Notes: generated by a model from the letters alone, not told the origin. 26,087 bases of DNA from RGIG995 sp045603745 (GCA_045603745.1 JAZUMQ010000028.1:1-26087), one strand, 5' to 3'. Shown: positions 6,292 to 14,566, counted from the first letter of the stretch. Numbers and translations: made by a program.

Positions 6292-6924
6292 ATGGAAAAA
6301 GGAATTATCGGCAGAAAGATCGGCATGACCCAACTGTTCACCGAAAACGGAAACGTCGTTCCCGTAACGGTTGTGGAAGCCGGCCCCTGCACCGTCATTC
6401 AGAAGAAGACGGTTGACAACGACGGCTACAACGCCGTTCAGCTGGGTTTTGAAGACATTCGTGAAAAACTGGTCGTCAAACCCCTCAAAGGTCATTACGA
6501 CAAAGCGGAAGTCGCTTACAAGCGGGTTCTGAAAGAATTCAAACTGGACAACAGCGAATCCATGAACGTCGGCGACGTAGTCAAAGCTGACGTCTTCGCT
6601 ACCGGCGACGTGGTTGACGTTACCGGCATCTCCAAGGGTAAAGGTTACCAAGGCACCATTAAGCGTCACAATTTTGCAAGACAGCCTATGAGCCACGGTA
6701 CTTCCGGTTATCACAGACATCAGGGTTCTATGGGTGCAAACTCTACTCCTTCTAAAGTTATGAAGGGTAAGGGTATGCCCGGACACATGGGTAGCGAACA
6801 GGTTACCATTCAGAACCTGAGCGTTGTTAAGGTTGATGCAGAAAACAATCTCATCGCTATCAAGGGTGCCATTCCCGGCCCCAACGGTGGCTTGGTCGTT
6901 GTTAAGACCGCCATCAAGAAATAA
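6292..6924 (+). CDS. rplC: 50S ribosomal protein L3
   Basis: Early-assembly large-subunit protein that binds the 3' end of 23S rRNA and reaches close to the peptidyl-transferase centre. The 210 residues begin MEKGIIGRKIGMTQLF, the standard L3 start. The central extension toward the active site is GTSGYHRHQGSMGANSTP (about residues 139-156), followed by KVMKGKGMPGHMG. The chosen ATG at 6292 has AAAGGAG upstream; an open frame reaching back to 6226 runs through the hairpin spacer and is not family-like. rplD follows after 17 nt. Confidence 0.97.
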   Translation: MEKGIIGRKIGMTQLFTENGNVVPVTVVEAGPCTVIQKKTVDNDGYNAVQLGFEDIREKLVVKPLKGHYDKAEVAYKRVLKEFKLDNSESMNVGDVVKADVFATGDVVDVTGISKGKGYQGTIKRHNFARQPMSHGTSGYHRHQGSMGANSTPSKVMKGKGMPGHMGSEQVTIQNLSVVKVDAENNLIAIKGAIPGPNGGLVVVKTAIKK

Positions 6925-6941
6925 GATAGGAGGAAAGTGAA

Positions 6942-7562
6942 ATGAAAGTTAAGGTTTACGATATGCTCGGCAAAGAAGCCGGCGAAATGGAACTTTCCGA
7001 CAGCATTTTCGGTGCTCAGATCAACGTTCTTCTGATGCACGAAATGGTGAAGAACTATCTGGCGAATCAGCGTCACGGCACTCAGTCCACCCTGACCCGT
7101 TCCGAAGTCAGCGGCGGCGGCAAGAAGCCTTGGCGTCAGAAGGGAACCGGCCGTGCCCGTCAGGGTTCTACCCGTTCTCCTCAGTGGACCCACGGCGGTA
7201 TCGCTCTCGGTCCCAAGCCCCGCAAGTACAGATATTCTGTCAACAAGAAGGCTAAGAGAGTCGCTATGAAGTCTGCTCTCTCCGCAAAAGTCGCAGAAGG
7301 CAATCTGATCGTTCTTGATACCCTGGCATTTGATGAAATCAAGACCAAGAACATGGTTAATGTTCTGAAGGCTCTGAACGTAACGGAAAAGGCTCTGGTC
7401 GTTATGCCCACTCCCGATGCCGTCGTCATCAAATCCGCCCGCAATATCGAAGGCGTGAAGACCGCTTGCGTCAATACTCTGAACGTTTACGACATTGTCA
7501 AACACGACAAGTTCGTTATTACCAAAGAGGCTGTCAACAAAGTTGAGGAGGTGTACAACTGA
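6942..7562 (+). CDS. rplD: 50S ribosomal protein L4
   Basis: Large-subunit protein whose long loop lines the peptide exit tunnel; in E. coli it also represses the S10 operon through the leader. The 206 residues are normal. The tunnel loop GGGKKPWRQKGTGRARQGSTRSPQW (split here only for orientation: GGGKKPW, then QKGTGRARQGSTR) lies around residues 60-85 and is intact at the macrolide-contact KGTGRARQG segment. It starts after AGGAGG and ends TGA overlapping the rplW ATG (TGATG), so the two are translationally coupled. L4 is a natural candidate ligand for the long leader of this cluster, without direct evidence. Confidence 0.97.
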   Translation: MKVKVYDMLGKEAGEMELSDSIFGAQINVLLMHEMVKNYLANQRHGTQSTLTRSEVSGGGKKPWRQKGTGRARQGSTRSPQWTHGGIALGPKPRKYRYSVNKKAKRVAMKSALSAKVAEGNLIVLDTLAFDEIKTKNMVNVLKALNVTEKALVVMPTPDAVVIKSARNIEGVKTACVNTLNVYDIVKHDKFVITKEAVNKVEEVYN

Positions 7563-7858
7563 TGAAATTCGCACAAGATATCATCCTCACTCCCGTAATC
7601 ACCGAGAACAGTATGGATCTGGCACGGAATCAGAAAAAGTACACGTTCAAGGTCGCTAAGGACGCTAACAAAATCGAAATCGCAAACGCAGTCGAAGAAC
7701 TGTTCAAGGTCAAGGTTGAAGCGGTCAACGTCATCAACTGCGACGGCAAAATGAAGAGAATGGGTTACACCCGCGGTACTACCGCTTCCTTCAAGAAAGC
7801 CATCGTTACCCTGACCAAAGACTCCAAGACCATCGAATTCTTCGACGGTTTGATGTAA
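7562..7858 (+). CDS. rplW: 50S ribosomal protein L23
   Basis: Large-subunit protein at the tunnel exit and docking site for trigger factor, SRP and the Sec translocon. The 98 residues include the conserved start DIILTPVITENSMDL, the RNA-binding strand KYTFKVAKDANKIEIANAVE and the VEAVNVINCDGKMKRMG segment, before FKKAIVTLTKDSKTIEFF at the C-terminus. The ATG shares a base with the rplD stop. The rplB ribosome site follows the stop directly. Confidence 0.96.
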   Translation: MKFAQDIILTPVITENSMDLARNQKKYTFKVAKDANKIEIANAVEELFKVKVEAVNVINCDGKMKRMGYTRGTTASFKKAIVTLTKDSKTIEFFDGLM

Positions 7859-7874
7859 GAGGAGGGTGACAAGA

Positions 7875-8708
7875 ATGCCTACCAGAAGATTTAAACCGAC
7901 AACTCCCTCTCGGAGAACTATGGTTGTTTCCACCTTCGAGGAAATCACCTGCACAAAGCCGGAACGCTCTCTTCTCACTTCTCTGAAGAAATATTCCGGT
8001 CGTAACAGCTACGGTCGCATCACCGTTCGTCATCGCGGCGGCGGAAACCGTAGAAAGTACAGAATCATCGACTTTAAGAGAAACACTGTTGACGCTGCTG
8101 CTCAGGTTCTGACCATTGAATACGATCCGAACCGCACCGCTAACATTGCTCTCGTTCAGTATGAAGACGGCACCAAAGCTTACGTTTTGGCTCCTCAGAA
8201 CCTGAAAGTCGGCGATACCATTTACTCCGGCGCTTCCGCTGACATCAAAGTCGGGAACTGCCTGCCCCTGGAGAATATCCCCACGGGTACCTATATTCAC
8301 AACATTGAACTCCACCCCGGTAAGGGCGCTCAGATGGTTCGTTCCGCCGGTGCCGGCGCTCAGCTGATGGCTAAGGAAAACGGCTACGCTCAGGTTCGCC
8401 TTCCTTCCGGTGAAGTTCGCCTCGTGTCTCTGCGTTGCAAGGCTACCATTGGTACCGTCGGCAATCAGGATCACGAAAACATTAACCTCGGTAAAGCCGG
8501 TAAGAAACGTCACATGGGCATCCGTCCTACCGTTCGCGGTTCTGTTATGAACCCCTGCGATCACCCCCACGGTGGTGGTGAAGGCCGCGCTCCCATCGGT
8601 CGTTCCGGTCCTGTTACTCCTTGGGGTAAACCCGCTCTGGGCTACAAGACCCGCAAGAAGAAGAACAAGTCCGATAAGTTCATCGTAAAACGCAGAAATG
8701 CGAAATAA
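7875..8708 (+). CDS. rplB: 50S ribosomal protein L2
   Basis: One of the most conserved large-subunit proteins, needed for subunit joining and peptidyl-transferase activity. The 277 residues have the usual two beta-barrel domains with N-terminal RFKPTTPSRR and GGNRRKYRIIDFKR (about 55-70), and a C-terminal tail with DHPHGGGEGRAPIG (about 225-240) containing the functionally important His, followed by GKPALGYKTRKKKNKSDKF. I chose ATG 7875, 9 nt after the AGGAGGG ribosome site; the GTG at 7866 overlaps that site and is not the family start. Confidence 0.97.
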   Translation: MPTRRFKPTTPSRRTMVVSTFEEITCTKPERSLLTSLKKYSGRNSYGRITVRHRGGGNRRKYRIIDFKRNTVDAAAQVLTIEYDPNRTANIALVQYEDGTKAYVLAPQNLKVGDTIYSGASADIKVGNCLPLENIPTGTYIHNIELHPGKGAQMVRSAGAGAQLMAKENGYAQVRLPSGEVRLVSLRCKATIGTVGNQDHENINLGKAGKKRHMGIRPTVRGSVMNPCDHPHGGGEGRAPIGRSGPVTPWGKPALGYKTRKKKNKSDKFIVKRRNAK

Positions 8709-8722
8709 TGGAGGTGTGACAG

Positions 8723-9004
8723 ATGGGCAGAAGTGTTAAAAAAGGACCTTACGTCGAAGCGTCTCTGATGAAGAAAGTTCTCGACATGAATGAAAAAGGT
8801 GAAAAGAGAGTTGTGAAGACCTGGTCTCGCGCCTCCACCATTTTCCCTGACTTCGTTGGCCACACCTTTGCGGTTCACGATGGCAGAAAGCACGTTCCCG
8901 TTTACGTTACCGAAGACATGGTTGGTCACAAGTTGGGCGAATTCGCTCCTACTCGTACCTTCAAAGGTCACTCCGGTTCCAAAGCGTCGAACACATCGAA
9001 ATAA
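8723..9004 (+). CDS. rpsS: 30S ribosomal protein S19
   Basis: Small-subunit head protein that contacts the A-site finger of 23S rRNA and pairs with S13. The 93 residues begin MGRSVKKGPYVEASLMKKV, a near-invariant start, and contain TWSRASTIFPDFVGHTFAVHDG and KLGEFAPTRTFKGHSG in the usual order. The ribosome site is GGAGGTG. rplV follows after 19 nt. Confidence 0.97.
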   Translation: MGRSVKKGPYVEASLMKKVLDMNEKGEKRVVKTWSRASTIFPDFVGHTFAVHDGRKHVPVYVTEDMVGHKLGEFAPTRTFKGHSGSKASNTSK

Positions 9005-9023
9005 CGGAGGTTACTGAAATAAT

Positions 9024-9359
9024 ATGGAAGCAAGAGCTTATTTGAGAGGTCTCCGTATCACCCCCAGAAAGGTCAAGATCGTTCTGGACCTGATCCGGAA
9101 TAAACCCCTTGGGACCGCTGCTGCGATCCTCACCCATACGCCTAAGGCTGCCAGCGCTCCTTGTCTGAAGCTGCTCAAGTCTGCAGCTGCCAACGCGGAA
9201 AACAACCATGGTATGGACGTTTCCAAGTTGTACGTTAAGGAATGCTACGTGGGCCCCGGCCCCACCATGAAGCGGATGATGCCCCGTGGGCGTGGTTCCG
9301 CCGATACTATCCTCAAGAGAACGTCTCAGGTTACCATCGTTCTCGCTGAGAAAGAATAA
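9024..9359 (+). CDS. rplV: 50S ribosomal protein L22
   Basis: Large-subunit protein with a beta-hairpin forming part of the exit-tunnel wall with L4; changes in the hairpin tip affect macrolide response. The 111 residues show the conserved ITPRKVKIVLDLIRNK (about 11-26), the AAANAENNHGMD helix and the hairpin YVGPGPTMKRMMPRGRGSA (about 75-93), which looks complete. The start follows GGAGG at a slightly long distance. The next gene begins 12 nt after the stop. Confidence 0.96.
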   Translation: MEARAYLRGLRITPRKVKIVLDLIRNKPLGTAAAILTHTPKAASAPCLKLLKSAAANAENNHGMDVSKLYVKECYVGPGPTMKRMMPRGRGSADTILKRTSQVTIVLAEKE

Positions 9360-9371
9360 GGGAGGGTCAAT

Positions 9372-10052
9372 ATGGGACAAAAAGTTAATCCTCACGGTCT
9401 CCGTGTAGGCGTCATCAAAGATTGGGATTCTCGTTGGTTCGTCCGTGACGAAGATTTCGGCGACCTGGTCGTTGAAGACGATAAAATCAGAAAGTTCATT
9501 AAAAAGCAGATCGCTCAGGCCGGCGTTCCTCAGATCGAAATCGAACGTGACGCCTCCAAGCGTGTCCGCATCTTTATTCACTGCGCTCGTCCCGGTGTCG
9601 TCATCGGTAAGGGCGGTCAGGATATTGAAAAACTCCGCCTCGCTGTTGAGAAGTTGATCGGCAAGCCCGTTGCTCTCACCATCGTGGAGGAAAAACGCCC
9701 CGACATGAACGCTACCTTGGTTGCAGAACGCATTGCTGCTGACCTGGAAAAACGCGTTTCCTTCCGCCGCGCTATGCGTAAGGCCATCGACAGCACCATG
9801 AAAGCCGGTGCTAAGGGTATTAAGGTCAACGCCAGCGGTCGTCTGGGCGGTGCTGAAATCGCACGTGCAGAACACTACCATGAAGGTACCATTCCCCTGC
9901 AGACTCTGCGTGCTGACATCGACTACGGTTTCGCGGAAGCGAAGACCACCTACGGTCGGATCGGTATCAAAGTTTGGATCTACAAGGGTGAAGTCCTGAA
10001 GAAATCTGTGGCAAAGGAGGGCAATCGCCATGTTAATGCCAAAAAGGGTTAA
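9372..10052 (+). CDS. rpsC: 30S ribosomal protein S3
   Basis: Small-subunit protein at the mRNA entry tunnel with mRNA helicase function (with S4 and S5). The 226 residues contain MGQKVNPHGLRVGVIKDWDS at the N-terminus, a type II KH domain with the loop GVVIGKGGQDIEKLR (about residues 75-90), and the C-terminal domain with GRLGGAEIARAE and GIKVWIYKGEVL. The gene ends inside the start region of rplP: its last 23 nt overlap that gene in another frame, and the rplP ribosome site lies within the rpsC coding sequence. Confidence 0.97.
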   Translation: MGQKVNPHGLRVGVIKDWDSRWFVRDEDFGDLVVEDDKIRKFIKKQIAQAGVPQIEIERDASKRVRIFIHCARPGVVIGKGGQDIEKLRLAVEKLIGKPVALTIVEEKRPDMNATLVAERIAADLEKRVSFRRAMRKAIDSTMKAGAKGIKVNASGRLGGAEIARAEHYHEGTIPLQTLRADIDYGFAEAKTTYGRIGIKVWIYKGEVLKKSVAKEGNRHVNAKKG

Positions 10053-10470
10053 GTACAGACGCGTTCATCGTGGCCGTTTGAAGGGTAAAGCCTATCGCGG
10101 CAACCGTATTACCAGCGGTGAATATGGTCTTGTTACCACCGAACCCGCCTGGATTACCAGCAATCAGATCGAAGCTGCCCGTATTGCCATGACCCGTTAC
10201 ACCAAACGTGGTGGTAAAGTATGGGTTAAGATTTTCCCCGACAAGCCGGTTACCGAGAAACCTGCTGAAACCCGAATGGGTTCCGGTAAAGGTTCTCCCG
10301 AATACTGGGTTGCAGTCGTCAAGCCCGGCCGCGTTATGTTTGAAATGGCTGGCGTTTCTGAGGAGATTGCTCGTGAAGCTATGCGTCTTGCAAGCCACAA
10401 GCTCCCCGTGAAATGCAAGTTCTACAACAAGGCCGATCTCGACGCTATCGTTGACGGAGGTGCTAACTAA
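10030..10470 (+). CDS. rplP: 50S ribosomal protein L16
   Basis: Large-subunit protein near the A-site tRNA elbow and the peptidyl-transferase centre, joining late in assembly. The 146 residues start MLMPKRVKYRRVHRGRLKG, the usual Gram-positive N-terminus, and include EPAWITSNQIEAARIAMTR, VWVKIFPDKPVT and RMGSGKGSPEYWVAVVKPGR. The ATG at 10030 follows AAAGGAGG inside rpsC, giving a 23-nt overlap. The stop overlaps the rpmC ATG (TAATG), a second coupling point. Confidence 0.97.
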   Translation: MLMPKRVKYRRVHRGRLKGKAYRGNRITSGEYGLVTTEPAWITSNQIEAARIAMTRYTKRGGKVWVKIFPDKPVTEKPAETRMGSGKGSPEYWVAVVKPGRVMFEMAGVSEEIAREAMRLASHKLPVKCKFYNKADLDAIVDGGAN

Positions 10471-10664
10471 TGACCGCAAAAGAACTCAGAGCCATGACTC
10501 CCGCTGATCTCGAGAAGAAGTTGGCTGACCTGAAAGCGGAACTGTTCGCGCTTCGTTTTCAGCATGCAACCAATCAGCTCGAAAACCCCATCCGTATTGC
10601 CGATGTCCGGAAAGACATTGCTCGGGTGAAGACCGTTATTCGTGAAAACGAAATCAAAGGCTGA
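10470..10664 (+). CDS. rpmC: 50S ribosomal protein L29
   Basis: Small helical large-subunit protein next to L23 at the tunnel exit. The 64 residues form two helices: KELRAMTPADLEKKLADLKAELFALRFQHA, then the signature NQLENPIRIADVRKDIARVKTVI. Its start overlaps the rplP stop by one base, with GGAGG just upstream inside rplP. Length and order are standard. Confidence 0.95.
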   Translation: MTAKELRAMTPADLEKKLADLKAELFALRFQHATNQLENPIRIADVRKDIARVKTVIRENEIKG

Positions 10665-10681
10665 GAGCAGGAGGCAGAAGA

Positions 10682-10936
10682 ATGGAAAGAGATTTGAGAA
10701 AAACCAGAACCGGTCTCGTTGTTTCCGACAAAATGGATAAGACCGTTGTCGTTGCCATTAAGGAAAACGTTCGTCATCCTATGTACGGCAAGGTTATGAA
10801 GAGAACCGCAAAATTGAAGGTTCACGACGAAAACAATGAGTGCCATATCGGTGATAAGATCCTCATCATGGAGACCCGTCCCCTGTCTAAGGACAAGAGA
10901 TGGAGATTCGTTGAGATCATCGAAAAAGCGAAATAA
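10682..10936 (+). CDS. rpsQ: 30S ribosomal protein S17
   Basis: Primary binding protein of the small-subunit body (16S 5' domain), with an OB-fold. The 84 residues carry RKTRTGLVVSDKMDKTVVVA, the loop HPMYGKVMKRTAKLKVHDENN and IGDKILIMETRPLSKDKRWRFVEI in the usual order. It starts after AGGAGG. It closes the S10 part of the cluster, and rplN follows without any promoter or terminator that I can see, so S10 and spc appear to be one unit. Confidence 0.96.
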   Translation: MERDLRKTRTGLVVSDKMDKTVVVAIKENVRHPMYGKVMKRTAKLKVHDENNECHIGDKILIMETRPLSKDKRWRFVEIIEKAK

Positions 10937-10950
10937 AGGAGAGTTAGAGT

Positions 10951-11319
10951 ATGATTCAACAGCAAACTTTCCTGCAGGTTGCCGACAACACCGGTGCAAA
11001 AGAACTTATGTGCATCCGTGTGCTTGGCGGAACCGGGAGAAGATATGCCAATATCGGTGACGTCATCGTTTGTTCCGTTAAGAAAGCCATTCCCGGCGGT
11101 AACGTGAAGAAGGGTGAAGTTGTCAAGGCTGTCGTCGTTCGTACCAAGAGTGGTGTCCGTCGTGCTGACGGTTCCTACATCCGTTTCGATGAAAATGCGG
11201 CAGTCATTATCAAAGAAGATAAGAACCCCAGAGGGACCCGTATCTTTGGGCCCATCGCTCGTGAACTGAGAGAAAAGGACTTCACCAAGATCCTTTCTCT
11301 GGCTCCCGAAGTACTGTAA
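10951..11319 (+). CDS. rplN: 50S ribosomal protein L14
   Basis: Large-subunit interface protein forming bridges to 16S rRNA and the binding site for the silencing factor RsfS. The 122 residues begin MIQQQTFLQVADNTGAKELMCIRVLGG, contain GDVIVCSVKKAIPGGNVKKGEVV and end REKDFTKILSLAPEVL, all as in the family. It is the first gene of the spc part. Its ribosome site is AAGGAGAG. Confidence 0.97.
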   Translation: MIQQQTFLQVADNTGAKELMCIRVLGGTGRRYANIGDVIVCSVKKAIPGGNVKKGEVVKAVVVRTKSGVRRADGSYIRFDENAAVIIKEDKNPRGTRIFGPIARELREKDFTKILSLAPEVL

Positions 11320-11334
11320 AGGAGGGCGTGAACG

Positions 11335-11649
11335 ATGAATACGTTGCACATTAAAAAAGGCGATAACGTTGAAGTTATTTCCGGTCGCTGCAAGGGTCAG
11401 CGCGGCAAAGTCGTCGCCACTGCTCCTTCTGAAGGTAAAGTTATGGTCGAAGGTGTGAACATGGTTTCTAAACACCTCAAACCCCGCGGTCAGCATCAGC
11501 AGGGCGGCATCATCAAGACCGAAGGCGCTCTTTACGCTTGCAAGGTCATGGCTGTTTGCCCCAAATGCGATAAAGCAGTCCGCACCGGCATCAAAGTAGT
11601 TGACGGCAAAAAAGTCAGATACTGCAAAAAGTGCCAGAAAGAATTTTAA
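11335..11649 (+). CDS. rplX: 50S ribosomal protein L24, zinc-ribbon form
   Basis: Assembly-initiating large-subunit protein with a KOW motif (KGDNVEVISGRCKGQRGKVVA, about residues 8-28; only the core is quoted in pieces: KGDNVEVI, then GQRGKV). The 104 residues include RGQHQQGGIIKTEG and two CxxC pairs, C75/C78 (CPKC) and C97/C100 (CKKC), which should bind one zinc ion. Some bacteria have this cysteine-containing C-terminus and others, such as B. subtilis as I recall it, lack it. It adds to the zinc-binding S4, S14 and L36 in the same cluster. Confidence 0.95.
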   Translation: MNTLHIKKGDNVEVISGRCKGQRGKVVATAPSEGKVMVEGVNMVSKHLKPRGQHQQGGIIKTEGALYACKVMAVCPKCDKAVRTGIKVVDGKKVRYCKKCQKEF

Positions 11650-11662
11650 GGAGGAGTAAACG

Positions 11663-12202
11663 ATGTCGAATCTGAAAGATCTGTACACCAAAGAAGTCGC
11701 TCCTTCCTTGATGAACAAGTATAACTACAAGAGCGTTATGCAGATCCCCAAGTTGGACAAAGTCGTGATCAACGTTGCCTGCGGCGATGCCAAAGACAAT
11801 TCCAAGATCATCGAGTCCGTCTCCACCGATCTTGCAACCATCACCGGTCAGAAGGCCATCGCTTGTAAGGCTCGTAAGTCCGTGGCTAACTTTAAAGTTC
11901 GTCAGGGTATGCCCATCGGCGTTAAGGTTACGCTTCGCGGTGAAAGAATGTATGAATTCGTAGACCGTCTCTTCAACGTGGCTCTGCCTCGCGTAAGAGA
12001 CTTCCGCGGAATCAACCCCAACGCTTTCGACGGCCGCGGCAACTATGCCTTCGGTCTGAAGGAACAGCTGATCTTCCCCGAAATCGAATATGAAAAGATT
12101 GACGCGATCCGCGGCATGGACATCATGTTCGTCACCACCGCCACCACCGATGAAGAAGCGAAAGACCTTCTCTCTCTGATGGGCGCACCGTTCAGCAAAT
12201 AA
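11663..12202 (+). CDS. rplE: 50S ribosomal protein L5
   Basis: Central-protuberance protein that binds 5S rRNA and contacts P-site tRNA and S13. The 179 residues contain LKDLYTKEVAPSLMNKYNY, the strand segment VMQIPKLDKVVINVACGDA, ITGQKAIACKARKSVANFKVR and near the C-terminus GMDIMFVTTATTDEEAKDLL, all typical. Its ribosome site is AAGGAGG. rpsN follows 12 nt later. Confidence 0.97.
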   Translation: MSNLKDLYTKEVAPSLMNKYNYKSVMQIPKLDKVVINVACGDAKDNSKIIESVSTDLATITGQKAIACKARKSVANFKVRQGMPIGVKVTLRGERMYEFVDRLFNVALPRVRDFRGINPNAFDGRGNYAFGLKEQLIFPEIEYEKIDAIRGMDIMFVTTATTDEEAKDLLSLMGAPFSK

Positions 12203-12214
12203 GGAGGAAGAACG

Positions 12215-12400
12215 ATGGCTAAAAAGTCTATGATTGCAAAACAGCAGAGACCTGCCAAGTACTCTGTTCGTGCTTACAACAGATGCAAGATCTGCGGAAG
12301 ACCTCATGCTTACCTGAGAAAGTACGGCATCTGCCGTATCTGCTTCCGTGAACTGGCTTACAAAGGCCAGATTCCCGGCGTCCGCAAGGCAAGCTGGTAA
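12215..12400 (+). CDS. rpsN: 30S ribosomal protein S14, zinc-binding short type
   Basis: Small-subunit head protein, assembled late with S3 and S10. The 61 residues are the short zinc form, with ligands C24, C27, C40 and C43 (CKIC...CRIC), RPHAYLRKYGICRICFRELAYKG around them and the C-terminal IPGVRKASW. In many Bacillota this form is replaced by a longer zinc-free paralogue under zinc starvation; no such paralogue is in this window. Confidence 0.97.
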   Translation: MAKKSMIAKQQRPAKYSVRAYNRCKICGRPHAYLRKYGICRICFRELAYKGQIPGVRKASW

Positions 12401-12430
12401 TCAGGTAAAGAAGGAAAAGGAGGTTTTATT

Positions 12431-12829
12431 ATGCATATTACCGATCCCGTTGCCGATATGCTCACTCGCATTCGTAACGCTAACGACGCAAAACACGAAA
12501 GTGTTGAAGTTCCTGCTTCCAACATGAAGAAAGCAATCGCTCAGATTCTTGTGGACGAAGGCTACGTCAAGGCGTTCACCGTGACCGAAGACGGCAAGCA
12601 GGGTATGATGAACATCACCCTGAAATACGGTCCGAACAAAGCAAAAGTCATCCAGGGAATCAAACGCGTTTCCAAACCCGGTCTTCGGGTTTACGCTTCC
12701 AGCGAAGAAATGCCCAAAGTCATTCGCGGTATGGGTATCGCCATCGTCTCTACGTCTAAGGGCGTTATGACCGATAAGGCTGCCCGTCGTCAGAATGTCG
12801 GCGGCGAAGTTCTCGCTTACGTTTGGTAA
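12431..12829 (+). CDS. rpsH: 30S ribosomal protein S8
   Basis: Primary binder of the central domain of 16S rRNA; in E. coli it is the translational repressor of the spc operon. The 132 residues start MHITDPVADMLTRIRNA and end with the conserved RNA-contact region STSKGVMTDKAARRQNVGGEVLAYVW. The start follows AAAGGAGG. A 58-nt spacer separates it from rplF; I saw no clear S8-type target hairpin there. Confidence 0.97.
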   Translation: MHITDPVADMLTRIRNANDAKHESVEVPASNMKKAIAQILVDEGYVKAFTVTEDGKQGMMNITLKYGPNKAKVIQGIKRVSKPGLRVYASSEEMPKVIRGMGIAIVSTSKGVMTDKAARRQNVGGEVLAYVW

Positions 12830-12887
12830 GTTGTGTTTTTCCCCGAAAAGGCAAGATGACAAACTATAGTGAAAGGAAAGTCACGCA

Positions 12888-13436
12888 ATGTCAAGAATTG
12901 GTAGAAAGCCTATAAATATACCCGCCGGTGTTACCGTAACATTGGTGCCCGAAACCAACCACATCACCGTTAAAGGTCCTAAGGGAACCCTCGAAAGAGA
13001 TATTCACCCCGCCATGACCGTAACTGTGGAAGGTGAAACCGTTCTGGTTACTCGTCCCGATGATGAAAAGCTCAATCGCTCTCTTCACGGTCTGACCAGA
13101 ACCTTGATCGCCAATATGATTGAAGGCGTCACCGCCGGTTATTCCAAAACTCTGGAAATCCAGGGTGTCGGTTACAGAGCTGCCAAGCAGGGCAAATCCG
13201 TAAACCTGACCCTCGGTTTTTCTCACCCCGTTTCCGTTGAAGAAACGGACGGCATCAGCCTGGAAGTTCCTCAGCCCAACCTGATCGTTGTTTCCGGCGC
13301 CGACAAACAGCGCGTTGGACAGGTCGCGGCTGAAATCCGCGGTATTAAGCCTCCCGAACCCTACCATGGCAAGGGTGTTCGCTATCTGGGCGAATACGTC
13401 CGCCAGAAGGAAGGTAAGGCCGGTAAGGGTAAATAA
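12888..13436 (+). CDS. rplF: 50S ribosomal protein L6
   Basis: Large-subunit protein beside the sarcin-ricin loop and GTPase centre. The 182 residues form two similar domains, beginning MSRIGRKPINIPAGV. They include the segment LNRSLHGLTRTLIANMIEGVTAGYSK and the C-terminal signature PPEPYHGKGVRYLGEYVRQKEGK. The ribosome site is GAAAGGAAAG, weaker than its neighbours. rplR follows after a 44-nt gap. Confidence 0.97.
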   Translation: MSRIGRKPINIPAGVTVTLVPETNHITVKGPKGTLERDIHPAMTVTVEGETVLVTRPDDEKLNRSLHGLTRTLIANMIEGVTAGYSKTLEIQGVGYRAAKQGKSVNLTLGFSHPVSVEETDGISLEVPQPNLIVVSGADKQRVGQVAAEIRGIKPPEPYHGKGVRYLGEYVRQKEGKAGKGK

Positions 13437-13480
13437 GCCCGCCGCTTAATCACTCAATCATATTAGGAGGATAACACAAC

Positions 13481-13840
13481 ATGACCAGCAGAAAAGATGC
13501 TAACATCCTCAGAAAGAAGCGTCATGCACGTGTCCGCGGTAAAATCTCCGGCACGGCTGAATGCCCCCGTCTGAATGTTTACAGATCTTTGAAAAATATC
13601 TACGCTCAGATTATCGACGATACCACCGGAACCACTCTGGTTGCCGCTTCTACCGTTGGTAAGAACTTCTCTGAATACGGCGGAAACAAGGCCGCAGCGA
13701 AGAAGGTCGGCGAGACCATCGCAAAGCTTGCTCTCGAAAAAGGCATCAAGGACGTTGTCTTTGACCGTGGCGGTTACCTGTATCACGGACGTGTGAAGGA
13801 ATTAGCCGAAGGTGCCAGAGAAGCTGGCCTGAATTTCTAA
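13481..13840 (+). CDS. rplR: 50S ribosomal protein L18
   Basis: Central-protuberance protein that binds 5S rRNA with L5. The 119 residues start MTSRKDANILRKKRHARVRGK (basic N-terminal tail), continue with RLNVYRSLKNIYAQIIDDT and end with VVFDRGGYLYHGRVKELAEGAREAGL, the family signature. The ribosome site is TAGGAGG. The next gene starts 24 nt on. Confidence 0.97.
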   Translation: MTSRKDANILRKKRHARVRGKISGTAECPRLNVYRSLKNIYAQIIDDTTGTTLVAASTVGKNFSEYGGNKAAAKKVGETIAKLALEKGIKDVVFDRGGYLYHGRVKELAEGAREAGLNF

Positions 13841-13864
13841 GTTTCAAGGAGGATAACAGAAATT

Positions 13865-14368
13865 ATGAACGAAAGAATTGATGCGTCCACCTTGTCGTTG
13901 ACGGAAAAAATGATCTGCCTGAGCCGCGTTTCCAAAACCGTTAAGGGCGGCCGGAAATTCAAGTTCACCGCTTTGATGGTTGTCGGCGACGGCAACGGCA
14001 TTGTCGGTATCGGACTGGGCAAATCCGTTGAAATTCCCGATGCTGTTAACAAGGGCATCGAAGACGCAAAGAAAAATCTCGTCCGTGTCTCCCTCAAGGG
14101 CACGACTATTCCCCACGAAGTTGTGGCTACGTTCGGCGCTTCTCAGGTTATCATGAAGCCCGCTGCCCCCGGTACCGGGGTGATCGCAGGCGGTGCTGTC
14201 CGTGATATTCTGCAGGCTGCAGGCATCAAAGACGTCCGTACCAAAGCCCTGCGTTCCCGTAATCCCCAGAACCTTGCCAACGCTACCCTCGTCGGTCTGA
14301 AGTCCCTGCGGACTGCTGTCGAAGTTGCGGAAACCCGCGGCAAGACCGTTCAGGAAATCCTGGGTTGA
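13865..14368 (+). CDS. rpsE: 30S ribosomal protein S5
   Basis: Small-subunit protein at the mRNA entry, involved in decoding accuracy; part of the S3/S4/S5 helicase ring. The 167 residues have a double-stranded-RNA-binding-like N-domain with RVSKTVKGGRKFKFTALMVVGDGNGIVG, then PHEVVATFGASQVIMKPA and GTGVIAGGAVRDILQAAGIKD. The stretch KALRSRNPQNLANAT replaces the more common GSxNPxN form, a variation I believe is frequent in Clostridia. The stop TGA lies within the rpmD ribosome site (TTGAGGAGG). Confidence 0.97.
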   Translation: MNERIDASTLSLTEKMICLSRVSKTVKGGRKFKFTALMVVGDGNGIVGIGLGKSVEIPDAVNKGIEDAKKNLVRVSLKGTTIPHEVVATFGASQVIMKPAAPGTGVIAGGAVRDILQAAGIKDVRTKALRSRNPQNLANATLVGLKSLRTAVEVAETRGKTVQEILG

Positions 14369-14381
14369 GGAGGTAATAACG

Positions 14382-14549
14382 ATGAAAATTACCCTCGTAA
14401 AAAGCTTGATCGGAAGACATCCCGATCACGTAAAGACTGCGAAGTCCATGAATCTTAAGAAGATCGGCGACGTTTGCGAACAGCCCGATAACGCGGCTAC
14501 CAAAGGCAAAATCGCTCAGATCGCTTATATGATCAAAGTTGAAGACTGA
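14382..14549 (+). CDS. rpmD: 50S ribosomal protein L30
   Basis: Small large-subunit protein, absent from some bacteria. The 55 residues start MKITLVKSLIGRHPDHVKTAKSMNLKKI and end IAQIAYMIKVED. ATG 14382 follows GAGGAGG; an upstream in-frame start at 14325 would overlap rpsE and is not family-like. It sits in its usual place between rpsE and rplO. Confidence 0.95.
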   Translation: MKITLVKSLIGRHPDHVKTAKSMNLKKIGDVCEQPDNAATKGKIAQIAYMIKVED

Positions 14550-14566
14550 AAAGGAGGTAATAACAG